A DNA stretch of 64,000 nt from Paralithodes platypus (GCA_032716605.1 CM064552.1:5805069-5869068), one strand, 5' to 3'; counted from the stretch's first letter, positions 32,074 through 44,435 are shown. Translations and numbers: made by a program. The notes: generated by a model not told the origin, from the letters alone.

Positions 32074-32265
32074 ATGTGCCACAGGCCGCAGATCGGTTGG
32101 TAGACTCGCCTGCAAACCGTGAGATTGAAGGTTCAAGTCGCTGGCCAGCCAGTGTCGTGTGTGTGGTAGCTGTTCACTGAAGTCCCTGATACACCAAGGC
32201 ACCCACCCTAGCCCAGATATTAAGCAGGGTATGGTGTACCACCGTACAAAAACGCATTATCATTA
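32074..32265 (+). mobile_element. tRNA-derived SINE
   Basis: The tRNA-like head has an A-box-like segment (gatcggttggtagactcgcc) and a B box (gaaggttcaagtcgctgg), followed by a body and a (CATTAT)n-like tail. It would fold poorly as a tRNA and has a long 3' body, so it is a SINE and not a tRNA gene. Confidence 0.75.
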
Positions 32266-32340
32266 TCATCTTGTGTTCTATTTTTATTCTGCAATCAAGT
32301 TATAACAAAAAATCTGATATAGCATGAAATATCTCGCCCG

Positions 32341-32750
32341 GTTGTTGTTGTTGTTGTTTCCCAAGCTGCCTGGCCGAACAGCCCCAAGGCCCCGAGCAAG
32401 GCCAAGGCCATAACCGAGCGCCCCCACAGAACCCTCCCTGCCGACCACAATAAAGCCTGGGTGACCGAAGCCACTCCATGGCGGGGAGCTGAGGAGGGCG
32501 ACAGAAACGCCCGGGAAACCAAAGCCCCACCCAGGGCCCTGTGCCCCTCAGCAATTATGAAGAGAAAGCTGAGGGGCAAAGGAAAAAAATGTGACGCTTT
32601 GGCTTCCAATCTTGGTAGATTGGGAGGTCAATCCACGGAAGAGACGCCGTCACTTGAGATCTAGAAAATATATAAGTAAAAGGAACAGTCAGAGTAAGCT
32701 ATGGGTATGGCAGAGATCGCTCAGTTCTCACTCTGATAGACCAGCCCATC
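32341..32750 (-). mobile_element. SINE A, full-length reference copy
   Basis: 410 bp between perfect target duplications ATCTCGCCCG (32331-32340 and 32751-32760). The 5' end on the minus strand is gatgggctggtctatcagag. The 3' end is the (AAC)n tail preceded by the LINE-shared block. No clear Pol III B box, so the head's origin is unresolved. Confidence 0.93.
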
Positions 32751-32879
32751 ATCTCGCCCGGTTAACACTATCTGGTCCGATATTTTGTGGGTTATTATAA
32801 TATGTTTAATTATTATTGAGGATTTTGCTTGCTTTTGCCATTTTCAAGCAATGTATTTTAGTTTGCCCCCAAGGCTAAC

Positions 32880-33184
32880 AAAAATGCCTCCACAGACTTC
32901 CTTCAAACTAAGAAATGGCCACCCAGACCCCCTTCAAGCTTAATTTGTACAAGATTTCTACTAAATTCATATCACCAACCCACCAATTAACTTACAAATA
33001 AACCTAATTAATTAAATCAATGAAACTAATGAATACAGGTTCGCTATTCTCATCAGAAAAAAATACACCTGAATGGGGTGGAGCTTCTTTTAATTGCCAA
33101 ACTAATGGGATGAAACTTCTTTAGATCTCTAACTACTGGAGCAAAACGGGAGGTCCAAAAAGCCCTCCCTCGGACCAAATAGGG
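32880..33184 (-). mobile_element. MITE family 1, diverged copy
   Basis: Carries cagacttccttcaaacta, cagacccccttcaagctta and caaaacgggaggtccaaaa, in the order expected for the minus orientation. Confidence 0.6.
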
Positions 33185-33556
33185 TTAAGGGGAGGCTGGC
33201 CGTTTGTTTGGTCTATTAATTCCATTTATTCATGTATTTGTTTTAGCTTCCTCCCTAGACTTCCATCAAGCTTAGAAAAACACCCCCTAGACCCCCATTC
33301 AAGATAATTTTTTACATTTTTCGGTAGAAAAATGTCTCGGCCATAGGCCGGTTCCTCTTAAAATTGCAGGCTCTATATCGCTCGCCAGGAAATAATGGAC
33401 ACCTAAATGGCACGAAAGGTCTTAAAATTGACAAGAAAATGGGGCGAAGGTGTTAAAATCGCCAAACTAATGGGCCAAACGTCATATAATCTCAAAACTA
33501 GTGGGGCTAAACATTAGGGAGAAAGTGGTCCAGAAAAACGGTCTGCCTCCCCATAA
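33185..33556 (-). mobile_element. MITE family 1, full-length
   Basis: Starts ttaaggggaggctggccg and ends cggtctgcctccccataa. The interior matches the copy at 888-1261. Confidence 0.8.
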
Positions 33557-33674
33557 GATGCATCGAGTACAGACCTAACTCATTCCTATATTTTTCTAGA
33601 GCCTTCTCTCTGGAACTCTGAAAATTTGGTGACTAAAAGACACTATATTTAAAGCTGCATTACTACTCAAAACC

Positions 33675-34173
33675 TTAACCCTCCTGGCCCGGTTGTCATT
33701 TTAAAATGACACCACGAACTAAGGGCAGGAGCCCGGGTGTCATTTTAAAATCTGTAAGCTTGAAAGCCTATTCAGCTTGGTCTGAACGCCGTGCGTCCGA
33801 CGCATGTAAACAAAGCCGATCGTTACGTCACCGCACCTCCGAAAACAAGAAGGAGAAGACTCGTTTGTTATTGTACGTCTGTATGTCGTTGTTTCAGTAG
33901 TGAAAAGATCGTCATATTGACAACATCGCCTGCAAGTGCTCTCCACTGAAATCGTCATCACAACTGAACCAGTTGACATAGAGAGCTCTACTCAACGTCA
34001 GTCTACAGATTGGAAACCACACTACATTTATAGATGCGTGGGAAATTTCTAGCAGTTAAACTAAAAAAAAATACGGTAGCCTAGGCCTAGACGTTTTTCG
34101 GCCAGATCGCCCGGGTAGCCCACACTGTAATTTTGAGAGCCTGCCCGGGCCAGGAGGGCCCATCCCCCCTTAA
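33675..34173 (+). mobile_element. piggyBac-type MITE, family 4, copy 1
   Basis: The left end ttaaccctcctggcccgg is inverted at the right as cccgggccaggaggg. The interior includes gaacgccgtgcgtccgacgc and aaccagttgacatagagagc. It is about 490 bp; copies at 49419 and 63309 have clean TTAA at both sides. Confidence 0.8.
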
Positions 34174-34242
34174 TCCTGCAGCAAATGTATTACTGTATAT
34201 CATGCGTCTGCGTCCTTCCCTTCACACTTTCCCCTATCTTAA

Positions 34243-34457
34243 AGCCGGTATCACACGAGCACTTTTTCACTCAACATTTATCCTCAACACTGGTCTGGCA
34301 GCTTATGTGGTTAATATATTCGATATTTTGGTTGCCTAAATTCATCTATCATCAATCTAGTTTCCGATACCAGTGCAAAAATTCCAGAAATGTTGCCAGA
34401 AAATTGTTGATCATCGAATGTTGACTATAAAGCCTCTCGTGTGATACCGGCTTAACT
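34243..34457. mobile_element. Palindromic MITE family 3
   Basis: Inverted ends ttaaagccggtatcacacg and cgtgtgataccggcttaa, with inner ccgataccagtgcaaaaatt. Other copies or parts: 10748, 16483, 36500, 37388 and 42140. Confidence 0.8.
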
Positions 34458-34777
34458 CTTGCAATTAGATGGTGCCAGTTTCGTGTGTTCTACACACCTT
34501 CAGACGATTTTATTCAGCTAAGGAAGGAGTTATCAGAGTTTTAAGGTTAAATGAGGTCGTCTATAACCCTTTGATTCCTGGAGGTCCTTCCTAAGCTAAG
34601 TTAAATAATCTGGGGATGGGTAGAGTGCAACAAAAATATGGAGTGGGCTGATTGCAAGGGCTAAGAGTTAATATAATCAAAGCTCACCTACAAGAACATC
34701 ATATCGCTACCAATGCTGCACTAACTTCATTAATGTTCCCTGCTCTCCATTTTTGTAAGGTGTCGATATAGAGGTGT

Positions 34778-35000
34778 TTAACCCCTTCTGTACCGGTGAT
34801 GTACTTTTCATTATGTTCTGGCAACTATTAGACTATTTCATTCAGCTTAGGAAAGACGTCTACCAATCAAAAAGCTACAAACTATGTCAATGAATACTTT
34901 TAGCTAACACATATCCTTCGTAAGCCTCATAAAATCGTTTTAAAGGTGTAGCTGAAATCAAATTAAAAAGACGTCGCCGGTAGGCTACAGAAGGGGTTAA
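34778..35000. mobile_element. Palindromic MITE family 2
   Basis: TTAA-flanked, with ends ttaaccccttctgtaccgg and ctacagaaggggttaa and inner tctggcaactattagacta. About 220 bp. Confidence 0.85.
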
Positions 35001-35133
35001 TGGGTGTTCATCGTGGAGTAAGTACGTTTGTCTCTATAGCCTCAAGTCGCTGTGGTATAAAGGATCTGTCTTCCATGAACGAGCTCATCCTTGTCAGCGA
35101 TGTCCATCCGTTATGTCATCATTCCCATTTATA

Positions 35134-35404
35134 CAGGGTGTTCGGAAAATCACTGTGCACCCGGCAAGATTACCAACTGGTCCTGTGCTATACAGTACAG
35201 TATTTGTTTTTATGCTATTCTATCTATTTCAAGAAAAGTAATGGCAAACAAAATAAACACACTTAACCTACCCATTGCTTTGTTTAATTTCTGTTGTTTG
35301 CAATTTTCAATTATATATGTATATATAGCTTAAATAGCATAAATACAAATAGCACTGGGCCAGTTGAAAATCTTCCCGGGTGCAGTGACTTTCCAAACAC
35401 CCCA
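35134..35404. mobile_element. mariner-type MITE
   Basis: Inverted ends cagggtgttcggaaaatcac and gtgactttccaaacacccca are flanked by TA. The ends continue tgtgcacccgg against cccgggtgca. 271 bp, without transposase; a Tc1/mariner deletion derivative is likely. Confidence 0.75.
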
Positions 35405-36479
35405 TACCTTACCTTTGACTTTATATGATTTTAATCTGGGTAACATTAATATGAGGAAAGGTAAAGTTGTCACTGTATTAATTTTTGCCACTTGTCCACA
35501 ATGCCACCATAAATATCACCACTAAGAAAAATAAGTGGTGAAGAAAAAAAGTAATGAATGTTATTTGGATCTGCCTCAGAAGGTGGACAGAATAAGGTAG
35601 GCTAAAAGAGGTGAAATACAATATATACTGTGACGACAGTATGGTAACACTAATCAAGCAACATGTGGCATGTATAAACAAGGTGCTGCCATCTAGCAAG
35701 GCAAAATGAAGCAACCAATAGCTTAACCAGACCACTTGATCTTCATGCTAGAACTCTTGGCCTGAAGGATTAGGTAAGAATTGCTCTATATCAGTACCAA
35801 CTAAGATGTAATCACGGATGATAGTCCCGAACTTTAAACGTACTGTATAGAAAAATATGTAAGTGATTTACAGGTGAAGTGGTGACTAACTGCAGTGACG
35901 ACTTCAGAAATACTACATTGCCAACTATTTAGTTTGTCTTAAACAGGATTGAATTAATTCCTAAATGTGACAGTACATAGCAAAATTATTCTAAAAAGTT
36001 GCGTGTACTCAAATTGACTAAAGTTAAATATTCTCTGTCTCCACACACAGCCAACATACCATATCCATAATAATGATCCTCCATCTTGTGAACAAACCAC
36101 TGTATATAGACATGTATTTACCTTGTCAATATGTACACAAAACTACGCTTATTCTTACAAAAAAAATATAATAGTAGCACACACATTAGCGCTTAGGAGT
36201 GACTAGTATATATATAAATATATGTATAAAATAAACCTCCGATCTCCCTGCATCTTAGCTCATGTACAGATTACCCATTTCAATTGTATGACAACTTTTT
36301 TGTATATCTTATTCTCGCTAACACCAGAGGATTTTATTCAGGTAAGGAAGGTTCTCTCGGAATCCAGTTAAGCTTAATGAAAGATCCACAGAAGTCAGTT
36401 CATGGTTAGTATGATGTTAGGGGACATACGTTAGCCTCTACATTGCCACAGAACTCATCTGTATATTTACCCTTTGGAG
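35405..36479. other. No gene; repeat family C fragment
   Basis: A family C fragment lies at 35712-35775 (cttaaccagaccacttgatc). The rest is AT-rich and unassigned. Confidence 0.5.
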
Positions 36480-36499
36480 CCTGTGATGGATGAATTGAG

Positions 36500-36700
36500 G
36501 CGATGTCACACGAGCGATTTTTTCCGTCAATTTTTACGAGAATTTCTACTCTAACAGCTTTGAAATATACGTTCAGCTAGAATTAAACTACAATACCTAA
36601 CAAAATCTACCTTCGATCTAGTTTCCGATTTCAATGCGAAAGAGCCTCAAAATAGTACAGTATGTGAACAAATTGAGACGCCCTTCCTAAACTGAATAAA
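36500..36700. mobile_element. MITE family 3, diverged
   Basis: gatgtcacacgagcgatttt and gtttccgatttcaatgcg match family 3. The right end is poorly defined. Confidence 0.5.
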
Positions 36701-37385
36701 ATCATGTGGCAGTAGCGAGACTAATTAAAAGTTGTGACATGATTGGAAGAGTGATCTGAGTCAGTTGCTTACCACCACTGTATCCTCACCGCTTCGCTCC
36801 AGCAGCCTCAGTGTGGGAGTGCTGTAGGCTACTGATCATAATATTATTCACCATTATTCTGTCTACTTTATTATCATATTTTACTTTTATAATAAGTCAG
36901 CAGATAGGTTAGGGATTTGTAATAGGGCCATTCACACTTGGGGTAATTTTGTCTGAAACATGTGATGGGTAGAAACAGACGTAGAGGCAGGGTGTCCAAC
37001 GAAAGCCGAGTCCATTAGTTTTCCGCAGCACTATAGACCGTCCTGTGCCGGGCCAATGTACAGTACACTCTAACCACTTGGTCAGCAAACCGCCCGGACC
37101 TTTGCATCTAATTTCTACGTATTGATCACATTTTACAGACAAAATACCCTCAATCTTGAAGGCCCTAACTGATATTATTTATATGGAATGAATAGCAAAA
37201 CTGTATTGATGACATTATACATTACAAATATTCATAATATGTTTGTTAATATCACTTTCATAGTTTATAAAGAAATAAGTTAAAGTTTCATAATTGGTTA
37301 TTTATAAAAAAAATGGCTTAATAAAAGTGTATTCCTCTGGTATTGTAATTTAAGTGGTAAGCTTGGTTTTTGTCGAGGTAAAAGG
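36701..37385. other. No gene seen
   Basis: Unassigned. A short segment gtgtccaacgaaagccgagt (36989) recurs near 62920. Confidence 0.4.
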
Positions 37386-37387
37386 GT

Positions 37388-38025
37388 AATGCTGGTATCA
37401 CACAAGCGCTTTTTCCCTCAACTTTTAAGGTCGACACTGATCTGACAGCTTATGGGATACATTTTAAAATACTTCTGTCACCTAATTTAATCACTTGCGA
37501 GTTTCTAGCTATAAGGAAATTGGTGCCGTACACACATTCAACAGAGATACAACAATTATATAAGCTTTTGATTAATAGAAAGGTTGTTGAAATTGATTTT
37601 ATATTTTATATATGCACTACTACCGAATTTTAGTTCATAATTCTGCTAAATCTCAATGTATACAGCTCCAACTTCCATATAGCCGTCCGGCTGGCTCAGT
37701 TGGTAGCGTGCCTGATTCCCATCTTGAAGGTCTCGCGTTCAATCCCCGCTCAGATTGAAAAGTTTTTCTGGGATACAGCCGGCGGTTACCATCTCCCCAT
37801 GAGCAAGGGGGATGGGTAATGGTCTCTGGTAGATTAAAGAAAGCCAAGCGCTTGTGAATCCTCGAAGGAGGAGATACGGGCGCTATATAAGTAACCAGAA
37901 GATTATTATATAACCCGAAACTTGCAAGTGGTCAATTAATCAATCTCCAGTGTAGTTTCCAATACCTCTCAGATATGTTGACCATAGAAAAATTGACGAT
38001 GAAAGCCCTCTTGTGATACCCCCTT
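37388..38025. mobile_element. MITE family 3 split by a tRNA-SINE
   Basis: The left end is gctggtatcacacaagcgct and the right end is ccctcttgtgatacccccttaa. The SINE at 37686-37908 sits inside. Confidence 0.75.
37686..37908 (+). mobile_element. tRNA-derived SINE nested in a MITE
   Basis: The head has a clear A box (ggctcagttggtagcgtgcc) and B box (gcgttcaatccccgctc), with a body to ggcgctatataagtaacc. Imperfect flanks atatagccg and atataacccg look like a target duplication. Confidence 0.85.
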
Positions 38026-39261
38026 AAGTCATAGGCAATTCACTCTTGCTGATATACAGTATACACAGATGAGTTCACAAATATATTTCAGATTTTTCGC
38101 CCCTGTGCGTGTGATGAAAGATGTAATATTTTATCAATGCATCACTGTTTCTTACATTCTCAATTTGTACATAGTATAGATAAAAGGCATCTTCACACCG
38201 GAAGGGGAGAATCAACTAGAATATACTTTTGGAAACTAACAGAAAACGATAATCAATTCAGCCACGTACCTAAGTTACTCAATTAAAATTAATTCTGGCT
38301 AACATTAGACGATTTTAGTCAACTTTGAAATACCTCCAACAGTCAAGGGGGTATAAAATATCTATTATCTCCTTGATTCTCATAGGTCATGCCAAAGCTG
38401 AGTAAGATTGTTCTAACATTATCCAGAATAGAAATAATTTAAAATAAAAGACAAATTATGACTTTCGCTTGTCTAATTATCGTTTTCTGTGGCAGCCATT
38501 CTGTGCCGCTCATCATAATATCGTACGACGGTAAACAAGACGTGTAGTTAGCTTTCGTACCTGTAAGTGGCAATCATTGTTCACCCAAATTCAGAGGTTC
38601 GAAAACAGTACGTAAATTCAAGAGTTCGGTCGTTTTATTTTTCGGGCTAACTCTTACAAAACTAATTCGGGAACTGTATATGATAATCCCCATGCTTGAG
38701 GTTTTGGAAAGAATCCAAAGCATTTCAACTGTTTATTAACTATCCAAAACAAGAACATTATTGATGCGTACAAGAAGGCTTGGATGATTTTGGCATCTGG
38801 ATGATGTACTTTGGGTGAAAAAATAAAAGTGTGTGGACAAAGAAAGAATGTTCGCATAAAATTACCCTTACTCTTGACTGTGCCCAAATTGCTTTTAGTA
38901 ATATATTATCTATTATTCTTTAGTTTTGTTCCCTGGGTCGTCAAATTTACATGTTTTTCTCTCGACTGTGTTCATAAAGACTGTCGACGAACTTTTGAAT
39001 TTGGGTGAACTTGGGAAGGGAGAGTTCTCATTGTTACCATCACTCAAGGATATTTTTCAGACACGTTTTCAGTAAGTTGCTTTAGGCTTGTATACACCAA
39101 AGGGCAGCAAGAGTTATCCTATAGTTTAATTCTGAGTATTTCTGACTATACTTTGTTGTTGATAATTCAGGTACTATGACCCATACATTCAGCTAGTATG
39201 ATTACTTTTTATATAATATGGTACATTAGCTATTTATGTGTATAGGCCTATAATGGCAAGA
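38026..39261. other. No gene; partial family 2 arms
   Basis: A partial family 2 element lies near 38285-38430 (ctggctaacattagacgatt). Otherwise unassigned. Confidence 0.45.
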
Positions 39262-39910
39262 CAATTGAGGACCTTAGTACTGCAAGAGTGAGAGCGGTGG
39301 AAATGAGTTACTTGAGAAGTGCGTGGGGAGTTACATGGAGGGATAGACAGACGAATGAGGAAGTAAGGAGGTGTGGTGTGGAGGTAGATGTGCTGGAAAA
39401 TGTGAAAAGGAACAACTTGAGATGGTTCGGCCATATGGAACGTATGGAAAGTGAAAGATTGACTAAGAGGGTGTACGAGAGCGAGGTGGAAGGACAGAGA
39501 GGGAGAGGTGCACCGAAGGAGAGGTGGAAGGATGGAGCGAGGAAGTATATGAATGAAGGCGGTGCTGGTTGGAAGGAGGGGTGTCGACTGACTGGGGACA
39601 GAGGTGTATGGGGGCGGTTCGTTCGTGGCCACCCCTTCGGGGATTGCGGCGTCAGGCAATAGATAGATAGATAGTACTGCAATGTCCTAAACGCCACCTC
39701 GGCCGTGATATTTTTTTTTTTCCTGAAAAATTTACAAACTTGTCTTGGGGATATTATTTGAAGCTTGATGAAGGTAGAATATGTCTATTTCTTCATCAAG
39801 CTATTATATAATACCCCCTTCGTGAAAAATGTGTAAAAAAATTTGGTAAAAAAAATGTCACGGCCGAGGAGGTGTTTAGTACATTGCATTACTAAGGTCC
39901 TCAATTATGC
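39262..39910. mobile_element. Inverted-repeat MITE carrying an RTE-like insertion
   Basis: Arms attgaggaccttagtactgc and gtaatg/gcattactaaggtcctcaat mirror each other, with inner cacctcggccgtgat and tcacggccgaggaggtg. The RTE-like copy 4 splits the left arm. Confidence 0.75.
39286..39674 (+). mobile_element. RTE-like LINE fragment, copy 4
   Basis: Target duplication TAGTACTGCAA (39275-39285; repeated at 39672-39682, overlapping the tail). The frame from MRAVEMSYLRSAWG to GVRQ-stop is open over the 124 codons checked, so it is among the youngest copies. Confidence 0.93.
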
Positions 39911-41348
39911 AGCTTTAAGCAGTCATATGGATTGTTGAAGTCTGTTTTTGAACTATTCATATCCTTAGAGATATACAGCAAAATATAAAGTAGCTTTGTA
40001 TTAGCTGGAAGTGAGGGCATCTATACATATCTTTCAAATTCAAAATTATTATATCCATAGTTAGACAAGGATGTAATGTTTAGCAATGGATGTCTAGTGG
40101 TTATAAAGTCCAGATTTATATTAAATTTGGCATTTAGAATATGTGCTTTCCATAACACAAGCCAAGAGCAACTAACTGGAAACTATTTATCTGTGTGAGT
40201 GATATATGTCTGTATCTGGCTATTATCCCGGCAAGTGCGGGAAGACTCTTAAGAGTTTTCCCGGGCGACTGCGGGAAGACTTAAGATCCTGGGCCTAAAA
40301 AAATCCATTTAAAACACCCCCAAAAAACTTGAACCATTTTTTTTTTTTTTTGCCAAATATCACTCCTCCACATCCCCTCCTTCTCCACTCCCCCCCCCCC
40401 CCCCCCTCCTTCAGTTATCAACTATTTTCCCTGTTATTCCCTTATTCTGTGGTCTATTTTCGTGCTAACATTAGCGAGTTGCAAACAGCATTGTCATCAC
40501 TGTTACCAAGCGAGTGCAAGAGAGAGAGAGTATCGATCGACAGTCTCTCTCCAGACTTGGGGAAGAGTGGAGGGGAGGGAGATTGCCTCAGCCATAAATT
40601 ATGTAACTCCCGGCCTGTATCGCCGATTTTGACCATCCAAACGCTGTTTCCACTTGTTTTATTGCTGTAACAGGTTAATACCTTTATAATCAACCTAAAA
40701 TAGGCGCATAGGTTTAAGTATTAATGCTATTTATGGTAAAATAACGATGTTAGTGATGGGAACAGCTCAAATACGTGCGCACAGGTGTGTGGCGTCTCAT
40801 ACCCCCCATGCGCACGTCTTAGGTTAACACAGTTCATCATTAGTGCTTAGAAATGTCATAATATCGTGCCAGCAAACGTCAATAATGCTTAAGTCACCAC
40901 TACATTGAAGTCGACACCAGTCCTCCACATCAGTTTACCAAGAGAACTATGCTATATATGTGCATCGGCGTAGGTTTCTCAGGGTTCGGCATGCTGTTTT
41001 GGCTCTCGGGTGGCGCAGGCCTTTTAGTAGTAAATATACCAAAATTCAGCTCAATATCTAAAAAATCGCAGCAGCAAATCAAAATTGTCTTATCCATCCG
41101 CTGCATCTGTTCACAACAAGAACAACAACATCGATCATTCCTAAACCTTTGATAATCCGCAGTAGGTTAAACTCATCATTATTAGCCTAATAATACTGAA
41201 GACATGAAACCCAGTAGATGCATCCCGAGTAGTGTCGCTTATAGACATAAAGAGGACAGTATATTAAAGTTGGGAGGCTTATACTAGGCTGCACTTGTCT
41301 GCGGAGCTCATCTCCATATCATTGCCCTTTGGAACCTCTGGTTGAGTA
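39911..41348. other. No gene; poly-C and poly-T runs
   Basis: Poly-T at 40338-40351 and poly-C at 40390-40407. Otherwise unassigned. Confidence 0.45.
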
Positions 41349-41361
41349 GCTCAGGTAAGTT

Positions 41362-41588
41362 GTTGTTGATCCCCAGCCTGTCTGACCGAACAGCCCCAAG
41401 GTCCCAAGGAAGGCCAAGGCCATAACCGAGCATCCCCACAGAACCTTCCCTGCTTTACCAGTAAAAATACCCAGGTGACCGAAGCCACTCCCAGGCGAGG
41501 AGCTGAGGAGGATGCGGAAATGCCCGGGACACCGAAGCCCCACCTAAGGCCCTCTGCCTCTTAACAATTATGAAGGGAAAGTTGAGGG
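41362..41588 (-). mobile_element. SINE A, 5'-truncated
   Basis: Flanked by gctcaggtaagtt and gctcaggtgagtt (13 bp, one mismatch). Contains the family block ctgaggaggatgcggaaatg. Confidence 0.88.
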
Positions 41589-41639
41589 GCTCAGGTGAGT
41601 TATCTAGGCTGGTTACTGCATATTATCCAGTTAGTTATG

Positions 41640-41850
41640 TAGAGCAGATTAACCAGACCACTGAGCTCCATACGGAACTCTCATAGGTCTGGCTGCATAT
41701 TTATGCAGGTTACAACAGCTTACTGCTAGGTGAACAGAGGCTTCAGGTGTTATGAGACTTGCCCAAATAATCTCGCCCTCCCCGGGAACTGAACCCTGGT
41801 CCCACTATCGGTTGTGAGCCAAATACGCTAACCAACATGCCACCGAATGT
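41640..41850 (-). mobile_element. tRNA-derived SINE with family C 3' end
   Basis: On the minus strand: head ggtggcatgttggttagcgt and B box agggttcagttcccgggg, then a body ending gagctcagtggtctggttaa. This 3' end is the same as in the long family C copies. Confidence 0.75.
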
Positions 41851-43189
41851 AACATAAATATATACAGTACTGGCAATTTATAGGACAGGTGGCGACTATA
41901 TTCCAGTGGCTCTCTTAGTGCTGTTGACGGTACATGTGAGGCATTCATAGCATTTAGACAAGATGCCACATATTAATCCGATGGAGTTATCAATGTACAA
42001 TCGGTAGAGGTTAGCGCATACAGTGTTCCAGTATACAGTAGATTCGTTCAGGTATCATGCGTGTTTTCCATGTACTAGAGGTTACTGAATAGACTTTACA
42101 AATAGTTTTTTAATTAGAGCTCAAATTCATAGTGTCGAGGTAAATTCACGCGAGTACTTTTTCCCTCTATTTTGTTTGGCAACTTTGTTATGGTAGTTTC
42201 TGAATTAAAATTTGATAAGTATTCTGTCATCTAAAATAATCTACCCTCGGTCTGTTTGCTGATTCATGTGCAAAATTGTCCCACATTATTTTGTTGGGGT
42301 TTTGTTCCCAAGCTGTTTGGAACCGTATTTCATGTGGATCACTCTACTCTGAATTACGTACAGTATATGAATATATTTATGTATACAGTAGTTGCGGTTA
42401 TTGAATGCTGATATTTTTGCAAGTTTTACATTACAGTATAATGTATATTTTCGAACCTGTCTCAGGTTGAATTGAAGTTTCTTATCAATTCTTTACACAA
42501 TATTTGTCTTTTAGAGGTTTCTTTAAATTTGTGAGGCTTCAAAATCTATCCGAATTGATAACTGCGAATGTAGGCTACCTATGTTGCCAGAAAAAAAATT
42601 GTCAATAAAAAGATGCTGGAGAAAGCGCTCATGTGAATTTGCCTGTATATCACAAATTTTTAGCCGGTGTCGTAAGTGTTTTTTTTTCGGTGATCCTCGT
42701 CAGGTTTTGAAAATAGGCCGATACGAGATTTACCGTTGCAGTATTGATCAAAATGTTATTGTGTTGTGAGTAGTAGTCTCTCTCTCACTCTCTCTGATGA
42801 GAAACTAGCCATTCCTTCTAGATCCCTTCTATACACCTGTCTCCCTCTCTATGTACTTATTTCTATCTTTCCATTTCTCTCTCTAGATATATAATTACCT
42901 ATACTGTACTTTTCTATCAATCTCAGTCTATAAATCTATCTACTATACATGCTTACCTTTCTCAATTTTCTATCTTTCCACCTGAGCTATTTTTCTAAAT
43001 GTTTGTATTTCCCCTTTTGTCTATCCGCTTGTCCGTAGTACTCTGTGAGGCGACTGTACAGTTAGTATATCGATAGTGTTAATAGTCAATGGGGCACGAG
43101 TTAACGATAGCGTTGTTTTGTTTTTATTTCGTTGACGTTGTTGGTGGTGATGATACAGACGATGTTGATAATGATGATGGTGATTATTG
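41851..43189. other. No gene; diverged family 3 MITE
   Basis: Family-3-like ends lie at 42145 (attcacgcgagtactttttc) and 42615 (gaaagcgctcatgtgaattt). A tiny SINE A tail-like piece lies near 42293-42325. CT-rich DNA covers 42778-42895. Confidence 0.5.
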
Positions 43190-43512
43190 TAAGGATTTTA
43201 ATTAATTGTTAATGTGAAAAGTGTACACAAGATTGTTTAGTGATGACGCTTTAGGTGATGATGATGATAATTGTAAAGTTTTATGTTTATTTGTTAATGT
43301 GAAAAATTTAGACCGTATGCTTAGTGACGATGGTGATGATGTTTGTAAAGATTGTAATGGTTAATTTTTACAACGATGAACATTATTCAGTGAAAAGTGC
43401 AAACCGTGTTCTTAGTGATGATTGATATAACTGATAATAACTGATATAACTGATAATAACTGATATAATTGATATAACTGATAATAACTGATAATAACTG
43501 ATATAACTGATT
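43190..43512. repeat. Two minisatellites (GATGAT-rich, then TGATATAACTGATAATAAC)
   Basis: 43190-43420 has about three 80-90 bp units with ttgttaatgtgaaaa and gatgatgatgat. 43423-43512 is a shorter-unit array of tgatataactgataataac. Confidence 0.75.
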
Positions 43513-43513
43513 A

Positions 43514-43612
43514 AGGGGGGATGGGCCGTTTTTCTAGTCCCCCTTCTTCCTCGTGTGGGTTAAAACATGAGGGAGAAGGGGGTCTAGAAAAATTACATAT
43601 CTCTCCTTAATG
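43514..43612. mobile_element. MITE family 1, minimal derivative of two ends
   Basis: The left end ttaaggggggatgggccg and an inverted right end (gggtctagaaaaattacata, then tctctccttaa) lie only about 100 bp apart. Confidence 0.65.
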
Positions 43613-44220
43613 GCGATGAAGATTCTATAACACAAAAATCAAAAGACGAAGAAAGCTATAATTATTGAAACTATATACCGGTACTCTACAGTTTTATTGA
43701 TGCGAGTCAAAACTATGGTATTTTGTATTAATGGCGTGAAAATTAAATCATCTATAAATTACATATCATGAGTAACAATTAATACTCTGATAGAAATTTA
43801 TAGCAATAGATACCGGTACTCTAATAACGGTGGCGGAAGTGATAACGAGTGTTTAAAAGTTATAAATAGACCCAAGTGAATTATAGATGAGGAAATGTGT
43901 TTGAAGTGTTGAAAGATTTGCAGTGAAAGTTATACTACACAGACAAGATGAGTGAAAAGGATTGATATAGAGAGATAAAACATATAGAAGAAATATAAGA
44001 TTCAAATTGTGCTTGGATTTTTGAAAGAATGATAGCGGCACGGACAATATAAGAATTAAACGGATTGTTATAGATAAAATCAAAATTATTTGTAGGTAAA
44101 AATTACGTTTAATACGGTATATTGAAACTGAGAACAATACAGCAAAGACACTAATAATTAATAAGTGACAAGCTCTGATAACAGTGATGATATAAAACGT
44201 GAATACAATAGAGGCAAATA
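43613..44220. other. AT-rich, no gene
   Basis: Unassigned. Confidence 0.45.
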
Positions 44221-44435
44221 TTAACCATTTCAGTACCAGCGATGTCTATTATACTTTATTCTAGCTATATTTAGACGATTTTGTGCAGTTTAGGAAGGAT
44301 CTGTGGTAGTTAAAGGGGTTGATTTAGATATTTCGAAGCCTTGTCACTGCTAGAGGCCCTTCTTAAACTGACTTAAATTGATTAAAAGTAGCCAGAATAA
44401 AATAAAAAGGGTGTCGACGGTACAGAAGGGGTTAA
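44221..44435. mobile_element. Palindromic MITE family 2
   Basis: TTAA-flanked, ends ttaaccatttcagtacc and cggtacagaaggggttaa, with inner ttctagctatatttagacga. Confidence 0.85.

Noticed and set aside
37686..37760. tRNA gene
   Set aside because: A and B boxes are present but a long body follows and flanking duplication-like ends exist; it is a SINE. The same reasoning applies at 32074, 41840, 47136, 47700 and 51040.
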